From Paludibacteraceae bacterium (GTDB lineage Bacteria > Bacteroidota > Bacteroidia > Bacteroidales > Paludibacteraceae), in the NCBI GenBank assembly GCA_031292565.1, contig JARLGW010000001.1:310001-374000 (forward strand): a DNA stretch of 64,000 nt, in the 5' to 3' direction. The position numbers and the translations under genes were made by a program. The notes under the pieces are model-generated. The model was not told the DNA's origin and did not search any database. It was given only the letters and a program-made list of their open reading frames with translations. Below are positions 46,502-55,499 of this stretch, piece after piece. Position 1 is the first letter of the stretch. Each line of letters begins with the position of its first letter.

Positions 46502-47665
46502 ATGGGGAACAATAAAGATATTAAAAGAGTAGCCATACTAGGCTCAACGGGTTCTATTGGGAAACAAGCATTGGAAGTAATAGATGAAAACCCCGATTTA
46601 TTCGAAGTATATGCCCTTACTGCCAACAACAATACAACCCTTCTTATTGAGCAAGCCATAAAATTCAAACCCGAAGTGGTGGTTATTGCCAACGAAAGCA
46701 AATACGCCGAAGTAAAAGAAGCGTTGGCTAAACAACCCATTAAAGTTTTTGCCGGAAGAGATGCCCTAAATCAGGTGGTGGAAATGGAACCTATTGATAT
46801 AGTGCTTACCGCTATGGTGGGATATGCAGGGCTGAAACCAACCATGCACGCCATTAAAGCAAAAAAGATAATTGCGTTGGCCAACAAGGAAACTTTGGTG
46901 GTGGCCGGAGAGCTGATAAACAAACTGGCGCAGGAAAACGCCACTCCCATACTACCCGTGGATTCGGAACACTCGGCCATATTTCAATGCCTGGTAGGCG
47001 AAGACTTTAATAGCATTGAAAAAATCATCATCACCGCATCAGGGGGCCCATTCCGCAAAAAAAGCATAGAAGAACTAGCCACCGTAACCAAAGCTCAGGC
47101 ACTGAAACACCCCAACTGGACTATGGGAGCCAAAATTACCATCGACTCCGCCAGTATGATGAACAAAGGCTTTGAAGTGATTGAAGCCAAATGGCTCTTT
47201 GGGTTAAAGCCCGAACAAATGGATGTGGTAGTACATCCGCAATCCATCGTTCATTCGATGGTGCAGTTTAACGACGGATCGGTAAAAGCACAACTCGGAT
47301 TACCCGATATGAAATTGCCCATTCAATACGCGTTTGGCTATCCCAACCGATTGCAGAACAAATATCCCCGGTTGGATTTCACACAGCACAACTCGCTCAC
47401 GTTTGAAGCCCCCGATACTAAAAGATTCCGTAACCTGGCTTTTGCATACCAAGCCATGCATAAAGGCGGAAATTTACCTTGCATACTAAATGCCGCAAAC
47501 GAAATAGTTGTGGCAGCATTTTTGCAGGATAAAATAGGATTCCTGCAAATGAGCGATATTATAGAACAAACGATGAATAAATGTACTTTCATCCAAACGC
47601 CTACTTACGAAGACTATGTTCTTTCGGACAAGGAAGCAAGAGATATTACCCTGAGTTTTTTATAA
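46502..47665 (+). CDS. ispC: 1-deoxy-D-xylulose 5-phosphate reductoisomerase
   Basis: 387 residues, the usual length. The NADPH fold opens with VAILGSTGSIGKQALEV. The catalytic and substrate blocks are NKETLVVAG, PVDSEHSAIFQCL, ITASGGPF and MGAKITIDSASMMNKG, with HPQSIVHSMV near the C-terminal part. It makes 2-C-methyl-D-erythritol 4-phosphate in the non-mevalonate isoprenoid route, in the cytosol. It sits 3 bases after the M23 gene and 31 before rseP, a gene order common in Bacteroidota. Confidence 0.97.
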   Translation: MGNNKDIKRVAILGSTGSIGKQALEVIDENPDLFEVYALTANNNTTLLIEQAIKFKPEVVVIANESKYAEVKEALAKQPIKVFAGRDALNQVVEMEPIDIVLTAMVGYAGLKPTMHAIKAKKIIALANKETLVVAGELINKLAQENATPILPVDSEHSAIFQCLVGEDFNSIEKIIITASGGPFRKKSIEELATVTKAQALKHPNWTMGAKITIDSASMMNKGFEVIEAKWLFGLKPEQMDVVVHPQSIVHSMVQFNDGSVKAQLGLPDMKLPIQYAFGYPNRLQNKYPRLDFTQHNSLTFEAPDTKRFRNLAFAYQAMHKGGNLPCILNAANEIVVAAFLQDKIGFLQMSDIIEQTMNKCTFIQTPTYEDYVLSDKEARDITLSFL

Positions 47666-47696
47666 AAACAACTCAAACACTACGAAATAAAAATAT

Positions 47697-49166
47697 ATGG
47701 AGTCAATCTTAATAAGAGCCTTACAGTTAATATTCAGCCTTACCATTCTTGTCGTTTTTCATGAGTTGGGGCACTTCTTTTTCTCCAGAATATTCAAGGT
47801 ACGGGTGGAGAAATTTTACATGTTTTTCAACCCCTGGTTCTCTATTGTACGGGCAAAAAAAATAAACGGGAAATGGCGTTTTCATTTTTTTGCTAAGAAC
47901 TTAAAGAGCCTGAACACAAACGCTCTAGACTACCAAGGAAACCCACAGAAAGACTCGGAAGGCAATTACCTATACCAAACCACCCCGATAGAAGACCTCC
48001 CCGACACGGATTGGCGGAAATATCCTGACAAAACGGAATGGGGTATCGGCTGGTTACCATTGGGTGGCTATTGCAAAATTGCAGGTATGATTGACGAGTC
48101 GATGGACAAAGTGCAAATGGCTCAAGCACCCAAGCCTTGGGAATACCGTGCGGTGAGCCCTTGGAAACGACTACCTATCATCACCGGAGGTGTGGTTGTA
48201 AACTTTATCATGGCCTTGCTTATTTATTCCGCCATCCTCTTCACCTGGGGCGAGGAATACGTGCCGATGAAAAATTACAAAGCCGGATTTGAATTCAGCC
48301 CTTTATCACAAAAGGTAGGATTCCAGAACGGCGATATTATACTGAAAGCCGACGGCTCCCTAGTAGAACAATATAATGACCTTGAAATACGAAAATTACT
48401 CTCGGCCAAACAAATTGTAGTATTACGCGGCGGACAGGAAACAACCGTTACGCTTCCGGCTGATTTTTCAAACCAAGTAGTACTCAACAAAGATTTCTTT
48501 GCATTCCCCCGCTTACCATTTGTAGCACGCGAGATTATAAAAAATACCCCGGCACAAAAAGCAGGATTGCTAAAAGGCGACAGTTTGGTGTCGGTGAATG
48601 ATAGCTCCTATTATTCATTCTTCGATTTCGCGGCAAAAATAAACCGAAACAAACAAAACCCGGTTAAAATAGGCTATTACAGGCATGGCATAGCCCATAG
48701 CATTATGATTACCCCCGATTCAAGCGGCATTATCGGAGTACGCCCCAGCCTTTATAATCAGGTATTTAAAGCTAAAAAAATAAATTACGGACTCGCAGAA
48801 TCCATTCCTGCAGGAATTTCGCTCGGCATAAACAAGCTAGGTGGCTACATCAGCGATTTCAAATACCTGTTTACAAAAAAAGGTGTTGAAAATTTGGGCG
48901 GTTTTGCCAGCATCGGGAAGATGTATGACGTGGAATGGAATTGGCCTCATTTATGGGAAATGACCGCCTTCTTATCTATCATACTGGCGTTTATGAACAT
49001 CCTACCCATACCGGGCTTGGATGGCGGACATTTATTGTTTTTACTTTTTGAACTCATTACAGGAAGAAAGCCAAACGAGAAGTTTTTGGAAAAAGCGCAA
49101 GCTATAGGCATGATTTTTCTGCTTGGATTAATGATTTTAGCCAATGCGAATGACTTTCTTAGATAA
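47697..49166 (+). CDS. rseP: RIP metalloprotease RseP
   Basis: 489 residues. The zinc motif HELGH is in the first membrane segment and NILPIPGLDGGH in the later one. Two PDZ-like regions (about 195-300) lie between. A charged insertion of about 70 residues follows the zinc motif (WFSIVRAKKINGKWRFHFF, and NTNALDYQGNPQKDSEGN), as in other Bacteroidota site-2 proteases. The enzyme cuts anti-sigma factors and signal peptides within the inner membrane. It follows ispC by 31 bases. Confidence 0.95.
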   Translation: MESILIRALQLIFSLTILVVFHELGHFFFSRIFKVRVEKFYMFFNPWFSIVRAKKINGKWRFHFFAKNLKSLNTNALDYQGNPQKDSEGNYLYQTTPIEDLPDTDWRKYPDKTEWGIGWLPLGGYCKIAGMIDESMDKVQMAQAPKPWEYRAVSPWKRLPIITGGVVVNFIMALLIYSAILFTWGEEYVPMKNYKAGFEFSPLSQKVGFQNGDIILKADGSLVEQYNDLEIRKLLSAKQIVVLRGGQETTVTLPADFSNQVVLNKDFFAFPRLPFVAREIIKNTPAQKAGLLKGDSLVSVNDSSYYSFFDFAAKINRNKQNPVKIGYYRHGIAHSIMITPDSSGIIGVRPSLYNQVFKAKKINYGLAESIPAGISLGINKLGGYISDFKYLFTKKGVENLGGFASIGKMYDVEWNWPHLWEMTAFLSIILAFMNILPIPGLDGGHLLFLLFELITGRKPNEKFLEKAQAIGMIFLLGLMILANANDFLR

Positions 49167-49208
49167 ATATTTATATCTTTATCTTCCGAAACCTTAAATA
49201 GTTGACAC

Positions 49209-49700
49209 ATGAAAAAAGTTACTTTTATAGCACTCATCTTGTTGAGTTTTATAAGCGGGAGCTGCTTTGCCCAAAATGGTTCTTTGCTCGTTGTAGATAA
49301 ACACGAAACCATACATCTTACCAAAGCCGAATTTTTGAAACGGGTGGCCGATTACGAGACGAATCCTAAAGTGTGGAATTACCTAGGTGATGAACCTTGC
49401 ATTGTTGATTTCTACACTACCTGGTGCGGCCCATGTAAGCATTTAGCTCCCATACTGGAAGAGTTAGCAACCGAATATAAAGGCAAAATACACATATACA
49501 AAGTAGATACCGAAAAAGAACCGGCATTGGCACAAGCCTTCGGTATAAAAAGCATCCCCACGCTACTTTTCTGCCCTAAAAATGCAAACCCACAAATGGC
49601 TATGGGTGCCTTACCCAAGGATGAGTTGGTAAAAATTATCGACCACATATTGCTAGGAAAACCTCAACCCGTGGTAACTACTAAAACGCCTCAAAAATAA
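49209..49700 (+). CDS. Exported thioredoxin-like protein
   Basis: 163 residues. The signal peptide MKKVTFIALILLSFISGSCF is cleaved near FAQ; a Cys19 near it could allow lipidation but the preceding residues do not make a good lipobox. The thioredoxin fold carries the active site WCGPC (72-76), and the cis-proline segment KSIPTLLF. It probably acts in periplasmic disulfide reduction or exchange. It stands alone between rseP and the TrpB2 gene. Confidence 0.92.
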   Translation: MKKVTFIALILLSFISGSCFAQNGSLLVVDKHETIHLTKAEFLKRVADYETNPKVWNYLGDEPCIVDFYTTWCGPCKHLAPILEELATEYKGKIHIYKVDTEKEPALAQAFGIKSIPTLLFCPKNANPQMAMGALPKDELVKIIDHILLGKPQPVVTTKTPQK

Positions 49701-49734
49701 GTTTATATAGATAAAATAAGAAAAATCGCTATTT

Positions 49735-51099
49735 ATGAAAACTACAAAAAAGATTCTACTTCCTGAAAATGAAATGCCTGAGGCATGGTACAACATCGTG
49801 GCAGACATGCCCAACAAACCTCTTCCTCCATTACACCCAGGCACCAAACAACCTATCAACCCAAGCGAGCTGGAAGCTATTTTCGGTAAAGAACTGGTAA
49901 AACAGGAAATTTCAACCGAACGATGGATTGAAATACCCGACGAGGTACGTGATTTATACCGGATATACCGCCCTACACCATTAGTTCGTGCATCAGGACT
50001 GGAAAAAGCATTGGATACTCCGGCTAAAATATATTTCAAAAACGAAAGCGTAAGCCCTGTGGGTTCGCACAAATTAAATTCTGCTATTCCACAAGCTTAT
50101 TACAACAAAATACAAGGGATTAAACACCTTACCACCGAAACCGGTGCCGGACAATGGGGCTGTGCATTAAGCGTGGCTTGCCAACATTTCGGGCTCGATT
50201 TGAAAGTGTACATGGTAAAAGTAAGCTACGAACAAAAGCCTTACCGTAAGTCAATCATGCAAACCTTCGGTGCACAGGTAATCCCTTCACCTAGCAATAC
50301 AACCGAAGCCGGACGCAAAATATTAGCGCAAGATCCTAACTGCTCAGGTAGCTTAGGTATTGCCATTTCCGAAGCCGTGGAAGCGGCCATAATGCAACCC
50401 GACACTCGCTACACGTTGGGTAGCGTGCTCAACCACGTTATTCTACATCAAACCATTATAGGGTTGGAAGCCGAAAAACAAATGCAAATGGTAGGCGATT
50501 ATCCTGATGTGGTAATCGGATGCTTTGGTGGAGGTTCAAACTTCTCAGGTATTACATTCCCATTCCTTCGTCATAAACTAACAGGTGGAAAAGATATAAA
50601 ATTAATAGCTGCCGAACCGGCCTCTTGCCCTAAATTAACGCGTGGTACTTTCCAATACGACTTTGGCGACACGGTGGGTATGACTCCGCTCCTACCTATG
50701 TACACGCTAGGGCATGATTTCCAACCTGCTGACATTCATGCCGGAGGCTTGCGTTATCACGGAGCAGGTACATTGGTAAGCCAACTGCACAAAGACGGGT
50801 TGGTAGATGCCGTTGCTATTAAGCAACTGGATACGTTTGCAGCAGGCATCCTGTTTGCTCGTTCCGAAGGTATCATCCCTGCACCGGAATCGACACACGC
50901 CATTGCAGCCGCTATTGAAGAGGCTTTGAAAGCCAAAGTGGAAGGCAAGGAAAAGACAATACTATTCAACCTTTCGGGGCACGGACTGATAGACATGACT
51001 GCTTATGATAAGTACAACAGCGGAGAAATGACTAATTTCGAGGTAACGGACGATTACATTAAAGAAACCGTTGGCCGACTGGAAAAGATTCTAAAATAA
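49735..51099 (+). CDS. TrpB2-type tryptophan synthase beta-like protein
   Basis: 454 residues, longer than TrpB1. The PLP lysine is in VGSHKLNSA, and the glycine-rich phosphate loop is [12 protein letters not shown]. The N-terminus [20 protein letters not shown] and the segment [17 protein letters not shown] place it in the TrpB2 group (TIGR01415). These PLP enzymes join indole and serine or act on related substrates. No trpA or other trp gene is adjacent, so the working substrate may be free indole. It has its own terminator. Confidence 0.94.
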   Translation: MKTTKKILLPENEMPEAWYNIVADMPNKPLPPLHPGTKQPINPSELEAIFGKELVKQEISTERWIEIPDEVRDLYRIYRPTPLVRASGLEKALDTPAKIYFKNESVSPVGSHKLNSAIPQAYYNKIQGIKHLTTETGAGQWGCALSVACQHFGLDLKVYMVKVSYEQKPYRKSIMQTFGAQVIPSPSNTTEAGRKILAQDPNCSGSLGIAISEAVEAAIMQPDTRYTLGSVLNHVILHQTIIGLEAEKQMQMVGDYPDVVIGCFGGGSNFSGITFPFLRHKLTGGKDIKLIAAEPASCPKLTRGTFQYDFGDTVGMTPLLPMYTLGHDFQPADIHAGGLRYHGAGTLVSQLHKDGLVDAVAIKQLDTFAAGILFARSEGIIPAPESTHAIAAAIEEALKAKVEGKEKTILFNLSGHGLIDMTAYDKYNSGEMTNFEVTDDYIKETVGRLEKILK

Positions 51100-51118
51100 G
51101 CTATTAAGCAAATCATTA

Positions 51119-51147
51119 TAAAAAGGCGCATTCATGCGCTTTTTTTA
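51119..51147 (+). terminator. Rho-independent terminator of the TrpB2 gene
   Basis: AAGGCGCA pairs with TGCGCTTT over TTCA, with one bulged base, followed by a T run. Confidence 0.75.
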
Positions 51148-51184
51148 TACCCCTAAATAAACTAAATCTTTATTTAGGTATTGC

Positions 51185-51216
51185 TTTGCTTTATTCCTTA
51201 GTTTTTTATATTTTTG
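51185..51216 (+). promoter_or_regulatory. Promoter of the zinc-ribbon membrane protein gene
   Basis: TTTG (51185-51188), 20 bases, then TATTTTTG (51209-51216), a full Bacteroidota consensus match, with the ATG 47 bases on. Confidence 0.8.
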
Positions 51217-51263
51217 GATGAGCAGTTTTTGCAAATAAAAATCATTTTTTAAATAGATACATT

Positions 51264-51878
51264 ATGAAAGAATTAGTTCGTTGTAAACCTTGTGGCTACG
51301 TTATGGAAGCCGACAAACTGGGCGATGTGTGTCCTGCCTGTGGTATGCCCCGCAAAGCGTTTGAACCTTACCGTGAACGTGTGGCATTGAACCGTCTGTT
51401 TGTCCTTAGTCTGGACATGCACCCTATTGCCATCCACCTGTCGCAAACTTTCGTGGTACTTATTCCCGCACTTCTTTTTTTCACCTCCATTTTTCCCGGG
51501 TTTCATGCTGAAATGCTAACAGAGGTGCTTAAATTCGTGTCCTTTGTATTTCCATTTACCCTTGTAGCTGCTATTTGTACGGGTATTATAGACGGGTTGT
51601 TCCGTTTCAAAACGCTTACTCCCCCACTTCTTCGTGCTAAAATTATCTTTAGCTCCATAATTGTGGTGCTGGGGTTCAGTATGTTTGCCTTAACGCTTTC
51701 GGGCAATTATGGCATCATCACCATGCTACTTAGCTTGGGTTGTTTGGCTTGCGCCGTGAAATTGGGTTTGGTGGGTAAAAAACTGATAGATGTTATTCTG
51801 CCTGGATCTTTTCCACTGAAGAAATCAAAAATTGGGGAAGCCGGAAGTGCTAAAGTGGCAGAACCCGTTAGCGAATAA
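51264..51878 (+). CDS. Membrane protein with N-terminal rubredoxin-like zinc ribbon
   Basis: 204 residues. The N-terminus has CKPCGY...CPACGMP, two CxxC pairs 18 residues apart, a rubredoxin-like or zinc-ribbon knuckle that binds iron or zinc. Four membrane segments follow (about 52-73, 87-107, 117-138 and 143-165). The C-terminal tail is basic. This combination suggests a membrane redox or metal-sensing protein, but no substrate is known. It has its own promoter and terminator. Confidence 0.8.
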   Translation: MKELVRCKPCGYVMEADKLGDVCPACGMPRKAFEPYRERVALNRLFVLSLDMHPIAIHLSQTFVVLIPALLFFTSIFPGFHAEMLTEVLKFVSFVFPFTLVAAICTGIIDGLFRFKTLTPPLLRAKIIFSSIIVVLGFSMFALTLSGNYGIITMLLSLGCLACAVKLGLVGKKLIDVILPGSFPLKKSKIGEAGSAKVAEPVSE

Positions 51879-51895
51879 AGCAATATATAAAATAT

Positions 51896-51931
51896 AAAAA
51901 GGTTGCAGAATTTTGTTTCTGCAACCTTTTG
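51896..51931. terminator. Bidirectional terminator between the zinc-ribbon and patatin genes
   Basis: AAAAGGTTGCAGAA pairs with TTCTGCAACCTTTT over a loop of about 8 bases, with T-rich runs on both strands. It serves the converging genes ending at 51878 and 51945. Confidence 0.88.
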
Positions 51932-51944
51932 TTATTTTAATAGC

Positions 51945-54179
51945 CTAGAACCAGTAACCTAGATTGGCGGAAAAAGTAACATCATGTGTGTAATTTGAAA
52001 AGCCGAAGGTAACATCAAGCGGCCCCATGTTGGTTTTGATAGAATAACAGATTCCTCCACCAAAAATAAGGTTATAGGTTTTAAAGTCCATATACAAATC
52101 ACTTTGTTTCAACACGTTTGCCATCAGAGTTAGATAATGCTTGCGTACCACACGATACCTTAAGCCTGCAAATAAAATATCGGCATATCGATCTACCGGC
52201 ATAACCGGAGACAACCCCACAAAAGGAATATGGTTGGGAAAATAGGTTGAAAAATCCTCACCACCAATAAATGTATTTTTAAACTGGGAATAATTAACAT
52301 TGTAAATAGACCTGGAATATACATTGAACAAGAAGGCTGTTTTGTGTGTAATAGGAATAACATTTCTCATTTTAAAGAGTAAAACGGGACATAATCCATT
52401 TTTTTTCTGCAAAAAATCCTTCATAAATGAAAACTCGGCATATAAACTAACTCCTTTTTGAGGAAAATAGAAATCGTCAAAATTATCAAACGAAACATAG
52501 GCATAAGCATTCCCTACCAAGTTCTTTTTTTCGTTTGCAATAGCACTATCCGCTTGGTTATGATAATAAATATCACCAGTGTAATATTCCTGCCTGTAAC
52601 CGATGCCCGTGTTGTACAAGTAAAAGAAGTGCTGGTAAAAATATAACGAGGCCGAACCATAATACAAATCGGCTGACGAGGATTTTTCACCATTCAAATA
52701 AATACTGTAATCTTGCTTCTTCCCTTCGATTTTAAGCCCCATAGCCAAAAATCGTTTATTATAAATTTCGCCTAAAAGGGAAAAACCGGGACTGGCTGAT
52801 AGCTCCACGCTGGCAGACAATAAATCGAAGTGCTTAGTATAATCTTTTCTATTAATATTGAGCAAAATAGCGGCTGCATCGGTAGTGTTTACCTTAAAAC
52901 CGATATTTTGGGTATAGTCCTTTTTCTCATATAGGTATAGCTTCAATATCTTCCCTTTCTTCGGACTATTATCATCCAATAGGCTAAAATAGACTTTTTC
53001 AAAACTTTCTTGCCCATACACTTTATCAATAGCCTCTTTTATTTGTTGGTAGGAATATTGACCGGGAGTTGCCAACTGCAATGCTTTTTGTATAACTTTT
53101 TTATCCAACGAAAAATTTCCTAGCATTTGAATATTGGTAATCAACCATTTTTCGGGCATGGTATAAGTCGGCGATGGAGGTTGAACCGTGGGTAAATTAA
53201 ATATTTTTTTCAGTTCCCTTATTTGTGGTAACATTTCGATTGCCGCCCGCTCTCCTCTCAATATTAAAGAATCTACAGCATTGCTGCTAAAACTGGAAGC
53301 GGTATATCCACTAATGTCGGGACGAATTAATATATTGCATTGCTTTTTGTTAATACTATCTTGCACGGGGTCGAACAAAGATATTAGCTGGTTAATCAAG
53401 TTCGGTAGCGAGTGGAGCTTATCCTGTGTAGCCAAACCACTGCGAATATCCACCCCGATGATGACATCGGCTCCCATACTTCGAGCCACATCAAAAGGAA
53501 AATTATCTACCATACCGCCATCCACCAGCATTTTACTGTCTCTTTCGCAGGGCGCAAACACACCCGGAATAGCCATACTGGCATAAATGGCTGTAGGTAG
53601 AAATCCATTTTTTATTACCACCTTTTCGCCAGTTTCCAAATTAGTACTTACACAGGCAAAAGATTTGGAAAATTTACTAAAATCTGCATTTTCAGGCACA
53701 TTTCCTGTCAACCCGCAAAAGTAATTCAATATATTTTGCCCTCTTATTACCCCTGATGGTATATTGAGTAGTATTTTTTCATCAAAAGGGATGGATATAA
53801 GATACCGTTGGCGTAATAGTTGCTCGTTTGGCGAAAGGTATCTGCGCGACACCCTGTCGAAAAAAAAACGAGGCCAATCTTGATCTTTACTAATCTGTTC
53901 TATTTGTTCGGGCGTGTACCCAATGGCATACATGGCACCCACGATGCTCCCCATACTGGTTCCTACCACAATATCCACGGGGATTCCTTCCTTCTCTAGC
54001 ACCTTTAGCACCCCTACATGGGCAAATCCTTTAGCTCCACCGCCACTAAATACAAGCGCAACTTTAGGTCTATAAGGTATTTGCTGCGCAGATAGATTGT
54101 TTGCCGTAGATACAAGAAGCACGGTAAAGCACACAAATAATTTTAATGTTTTTCCAGTATATGCTAAAATTTTACTCAT
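51945..54179 (-). CDS. Patatin-like phospholipase fused to a POTRA and Omp85 barrel (PlpD type)
   Basis: 744 residues. After a signal peptide (ending NNLSAQQ) the patatin domain has the oxyanion loop GGGAKG (46-51), nucleophile Ser75 in GTSMGS and the catalytic Asp in DGGMVDNFP. A POTRA-like region (about 340-410) leads into a sixteen-stranded-type barrel that ends in an aromatic residue (...GYWF), as in outer-membrane proteins. The order matches type Vd autotransporters such as PlpD, which can move the lipase domain to the surface. Whether it is released here is unknown. It overlaps the following unit by none; corA is 16 bases upstream. Confidence 0.9.
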   Translation of the reverse strand: MSKILAYTGKTLKLFVCFTVLLVSTANNLSAQQIPYRPKVALVFSGGGAKGFAHVGVLKVLEKEGIPVDIVVGTSMGSIVGAMYAIGYTPEQIEQISKDQDWPRFFFDRVSRRYLSPNEQLLRQRYLISIPFDEKILLNIPSGVIRGQNILNYFCGLTGNVPENADFSKFSKSFACVSTNLETGEKVVIKNGFLPTAIYASMAIPGVFAPCERDSKMLVDGGMVDNFPFDVARSMGADVIIGVDIRSGLATQDKLHSLPNLINQLISLFDPVQDSINKKQCNILIRPDISGYTASSFSSNAVDSLILRGERAAIEMLPQIRELKKIFNLPTVQPPSPTYTMPEKWLITNIQMLGNFSLDKKVIQKALQLATPGQYSYQQIKEAIDKVYGQESFEKVYFSLLDDNSPKKGKILKLYLYEKKDYTQNIGFKVNTTDAAAILLNINRKDYTKHFDLLSASVELSASPGFSLLGEIYNKRFLAMGLKIEGKKQDYSIYLNGEKSSSADLYYGSASLYFYQHFFYLYNTGIGYRQEYYTGDIYYHNQADSAIANEKKNLVGNAYAYVSFDNFDDFYFPQKGVSLYAEFSFMKDFLQKKNGLCPVLLFKMRNVIPITHKTAFLFNVYSRSIYNVNYSQFKNTFIGGEDFSTYFPNHIPFVGLSPVMPVDRYADILFAGLRYRVVRKHYLTLMANVLKQSDLYMDFKTYNLIFGGGICYSIKTNMGPLDVTFGFSNYTHDVTFSANLGYWF

Positions 54180-54195
54180 TCTTGTTGCTAGTTCT

Positions 54196-55278
54196 CTAGT
54201 ACCATTTTTTCCTTTTAAAATAGATATATGAAGCCACCCCGGCTATAAGCATTATAATCCACGAAAGCAGGTAGCCATAATGCCAATCCAATTCCGGCAT
54301 AAACTTAAAGTTCATGCCCCACACACCCACCAAAAAGGTAAGTGGTATAAATATAGTGGAAACCACGGTGAGCTGTTTCATAATATGATTCATTCGCAAA
54401 TCGTTGTTTGCCAAATATAAGTCGAGCAACGAGGCTATTGTTTCTCGGCTACCTTCCACCATCATAAATGCCTGTTGCAAGTGGTCTAAGGTATCCTTAT
54501 AATAAATATGTACCTCCTTACTTATCAGCCCGGAATCAATCATAAGCAAATGTCCGAACTGTTCTTTAATAGGCCAAATACCTTTTTTAAGCATTAAATA
54601 ATCGCGGCGATATTCCTGAATTTTTCGTCCGGCGTCTTTTCCTACCGATAAAAACTCCATCATCATATCCTCTAAATCCAACATCAGGTTTTGCTGAATT
54701 TCGAGCACTTCCAAATAATCATCCACCACCGAGCTTATTAATAGGTTAAACAAATAATCGGCCTGACGGTTGCGTACCTGTCCCAGTTTTTCTTCCAACG
54801 CTTTCTCTATCAAGCTAAACCGATGCCCCGCAGTTTCCTGAAATGATAATACAAAGTTTTTGCCCAACACAAAGCTTAAATGCTCACGGGTTAAGTTCTC
54901 TTCTTCTTTATAATTAAACACATCCATCACGGCAAACAGATGCCCGTTGGCTTCCTCTATTTTAGCAATGTGCTTGGCATTCAATATATCTTGCACCGAA
55001 AGCAATTGTACCTGAAAGCTTTCGCACAATTCGCCAATCAAATCCGTATTGTTCAATCCTCGTACATGCACCCAGTTCACTTTTCCAGGATCCAATTGAG
55101 CATTCAAATCGGCCACTTTATCAAACTTCTTTTTTGTCAGACTCGTGGCATCAAAGCATGTCAACTCAATACATGTATTTACATTGTTGCTGCCTTGGTA
55201 CACCAATTGTTCAAGCAAGAGGTTACTAGCCTTTTTCACACCAAAGTTATGCTGCTTTTTGCTTTGCTTTCGCATCAT
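54196..55278 (-). CDS. corA: CorA family magnesium/cobalt transporter
   Basis: 360 residues from ATG 55278 (MMRKQSKKQ); an ATG at 55350 would add 24 hydrophobic residues, and I prefer the shorter form because the family is usually 310-370 long. A large cytosolic N-terminal domain (about 30-290) is followed by two C-terminal membrane segments with the ion selectivity motif GMN in VWGMNFKFMPEL. It imports magnesium or cobalt through the inner membrane. It precedes the patatin gene by 16 bases on the same strand. Confidence 0.92.
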   Translation of the reverse strand: MMRKQSKKQHNFGVKKASNLLLEQLVYQGSNNVNTCIELTCFDATSLTKKKFDKVADLNAQLDPGKVNWVHVRGLNNTDLIGELCESFQVQLLSVQDILNAKHIAKIEEANGHLFAVMDVFNYKEEENLTREHLSFVLGKNFVLSFQETAGHRFSLIEKALEEKLGQVRNRQADYLFNLLISSVVDDYLEVLEIQQNLMLDLEDMMMEFLSVGKDAGRKIQEYRRDYLMLKKGIWPIKEQFGHLLMIDSGLISKEVHIYYKDTLDHLQQAFMMVEGSRETIASLLDLYLANNDLRMNHIMKQLTVVSTIFIPLTFLVGVWGMNFKFMPELDWHYGYLLSWIIMLIAGVASYIYFKRKKWY

Positions 55279-55425
55279 ATTTTGAGATTGTTTTTGAAAT
55301 AACAATATTACAAAAATTTGTACATATCTTCTAATTTTATTTATTAACATGTGTGTGTAAATTTTGTTTTTTTCAAAAGGAATAAAAATGGACTTTTTAT
55401 TTTTAAAATTTTATGTAAATAATGA

Positions 55426-55433
55426 TAACTTTG
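55426..55433 (+). promoter_or_regulatory. Likely -7 element of the cstA promoter
   Basis: TAACTTTG, an exact TAnnTTTG match, 66 bases before the cstA start. The -33 region has no TTTG. Confidence 0.5.
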
Positions 55434-55499
55434 CCTCGCTTTTTATCATTTTTTAAGGGCTTGCCTTTGGCTTCCTCTTAACCTTAATTATGTATCACT

